Source: an uncultured Lachnospiraceae bacterium
Lineage (GTDB): Bacteria; Bacillota; Clostridia; Lachnospirales; Lachnospiraceae
Assembly: GCA_910585965.1 (NCBI GenBank)
Contig: CAJUHH010000011.1
Location: 62,001 to 126,000, forward strand
Direction: 5' to 3'
DNA length: 64,000 bases
Shown here piece by piece: positions 63,659-64,000 of the stretch. The notes beneath the pieces are model-generated. The model worked only from the letters and a program-made list of their open reading frames with translations. It was not told where the DNA came from and ran no database searches. Each line of letters starts with the position of its first letter. The first letter of the stretch is position 1. A program made the translations under genes and the position numbers.

Positions 63659-64000
63659 ATGAGCGCTTTGGTTGACATTCGTGATATTTGCAAGGTGTAC
63701 AATCCCGGGGAGAATGAAGTAAGGGCATTGGACCATGTGGACTTGCAGATCCATGAAAATGAATTTGTCGCAATCATCGGCCAGTCTGGTTCGGGAAAGT
63801 CCACGCTGATGAACATGCTGGGCTGCCTCGACGTGCCTACCAGCGGCACCTATATGCTGCATGATAAGGATGTGTCCCATATGAGCGACAATGAACTGTC
63901 GGATATCAGGAACCAGGAGATCGGGTTTATCTTCCAGGGCTTTAACCTGATCGCCAATCTGACTGCACTGGAAAATGTGGAGCTGCCGCTGATATACCGG
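63659..64000 (+). CDS. ABC transporter ATP-binding protein, MacB/LolD type (cut by window end)
   Basis: The first 114 codons only. Walker A IIGQSGSGKSTLMNMLGCLD and the Q-loop region IGFIFQGFNLIANLTALENV identify the MacB/LolD/SalX group, whose partner permeases export peptides or lipoproteins or act in mechanotransmission. The signature and Walker B motifs lie beyond the window. ATG 63659 follows CGGAGGA. A palindrome covers its promoter. Confidence 0.93.
   Translation, partial: MSALVDIRDICKVYNPGENEVRALDHVDLQIHENEFVAIIGQSGSGKSTLMNMLGCLDVPTSGTYMLHDKDVSHMSDNELSDIRNQEIGFIFQGFNLIANLTALENVELPLIYR

Overview
The window looks like the chromosome of an anaerobic, butyrate-forming Firmicute, most probably a gut Lachnospiraceae. 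The evidence is the gene order thl-crt-hbd-bcd-etfB-etfA, a ptb-buk pair, prfB with a programmed frameshift, an FMN riboswitch ahead of ribU, AGGAGG-type ribosome binding sites and TTGACA/TATAAT-type promoters. I cannot name a genus from the sequence alone. Core genes (9-29 kb and 55-64 kb) look richer in G+C than the accessory stretches (1-9 kb, the toxin tails near 40-45 kb, 45-50 kb).

Layout. 0-9 kb is an accessory edge: tandem hairpin repeats, a LysR remnant, a RelE/Phd toxin-antitoxin pair, a decayed AAA ATPase, a frameshifted lipoprotein gene, a LytTR two-component system with a 22-bp-period direct repeat upstream, and a TraX-like membrane protein. 9-15.4 kb is the acetyl-CoA to butyryl-CoA operon. 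15.5-25.2 kb holds a phosphate transporter, a degenerate-GGDEF/EAL protein, mtnA, an NhaC antiporter, buk and ptb (which finish butyrate synthesis with ATP yield) and a TetR/membrane-protein pair. Rex-like sites lie at both the thl and ptb promoters. 25.4-29.2 kb is secA-prfB.

31-45 kb is the most striking region. A giant Rhs/YD protein (3073 aa, 13 FN3-like repeats, no evident signal peptide) ends in a putative HExxH peptidase toxin followed by its immunity gene. Downstream lie at least three displaced Rhs C-terminal cassettes: one with a JAMM-like toxin and its own immunity gene, one a decayed copy of the first toxin with a cut-off immunity gene, and short scraps. Lone small genes sit among them, including a NADAR protein. 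This looks like an archive of toxin tails that could be exchanged by recombination through near-identical core sequence. Sigma-like and XRE regulators lie divergently upstream.

45.4-46.1 kb carries two tandem type I toxin-antitoxin-like modules: tiny hydrophobic peptides, each opposed by a sigma-A-like promoter on the other strand. 46-55 kb is mixed accessory content: an ABC exporter whose promoter is covered by twin palindromes, a P-loop kinase, a hydrolase, a PIN/Phd pair, membrane proteins and a chimeric HTH-glucosaminidase gene. 55-64 kb returns to core: tex, the fruK-fruA-fruR region, a ~350-bp inverted-repeat element, FMN riboswitch-ribU, and the start of an ABC transporter cut by the window edge.

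No rRNA, tRNA, CRISPR array or intact insertion sequence was seen.
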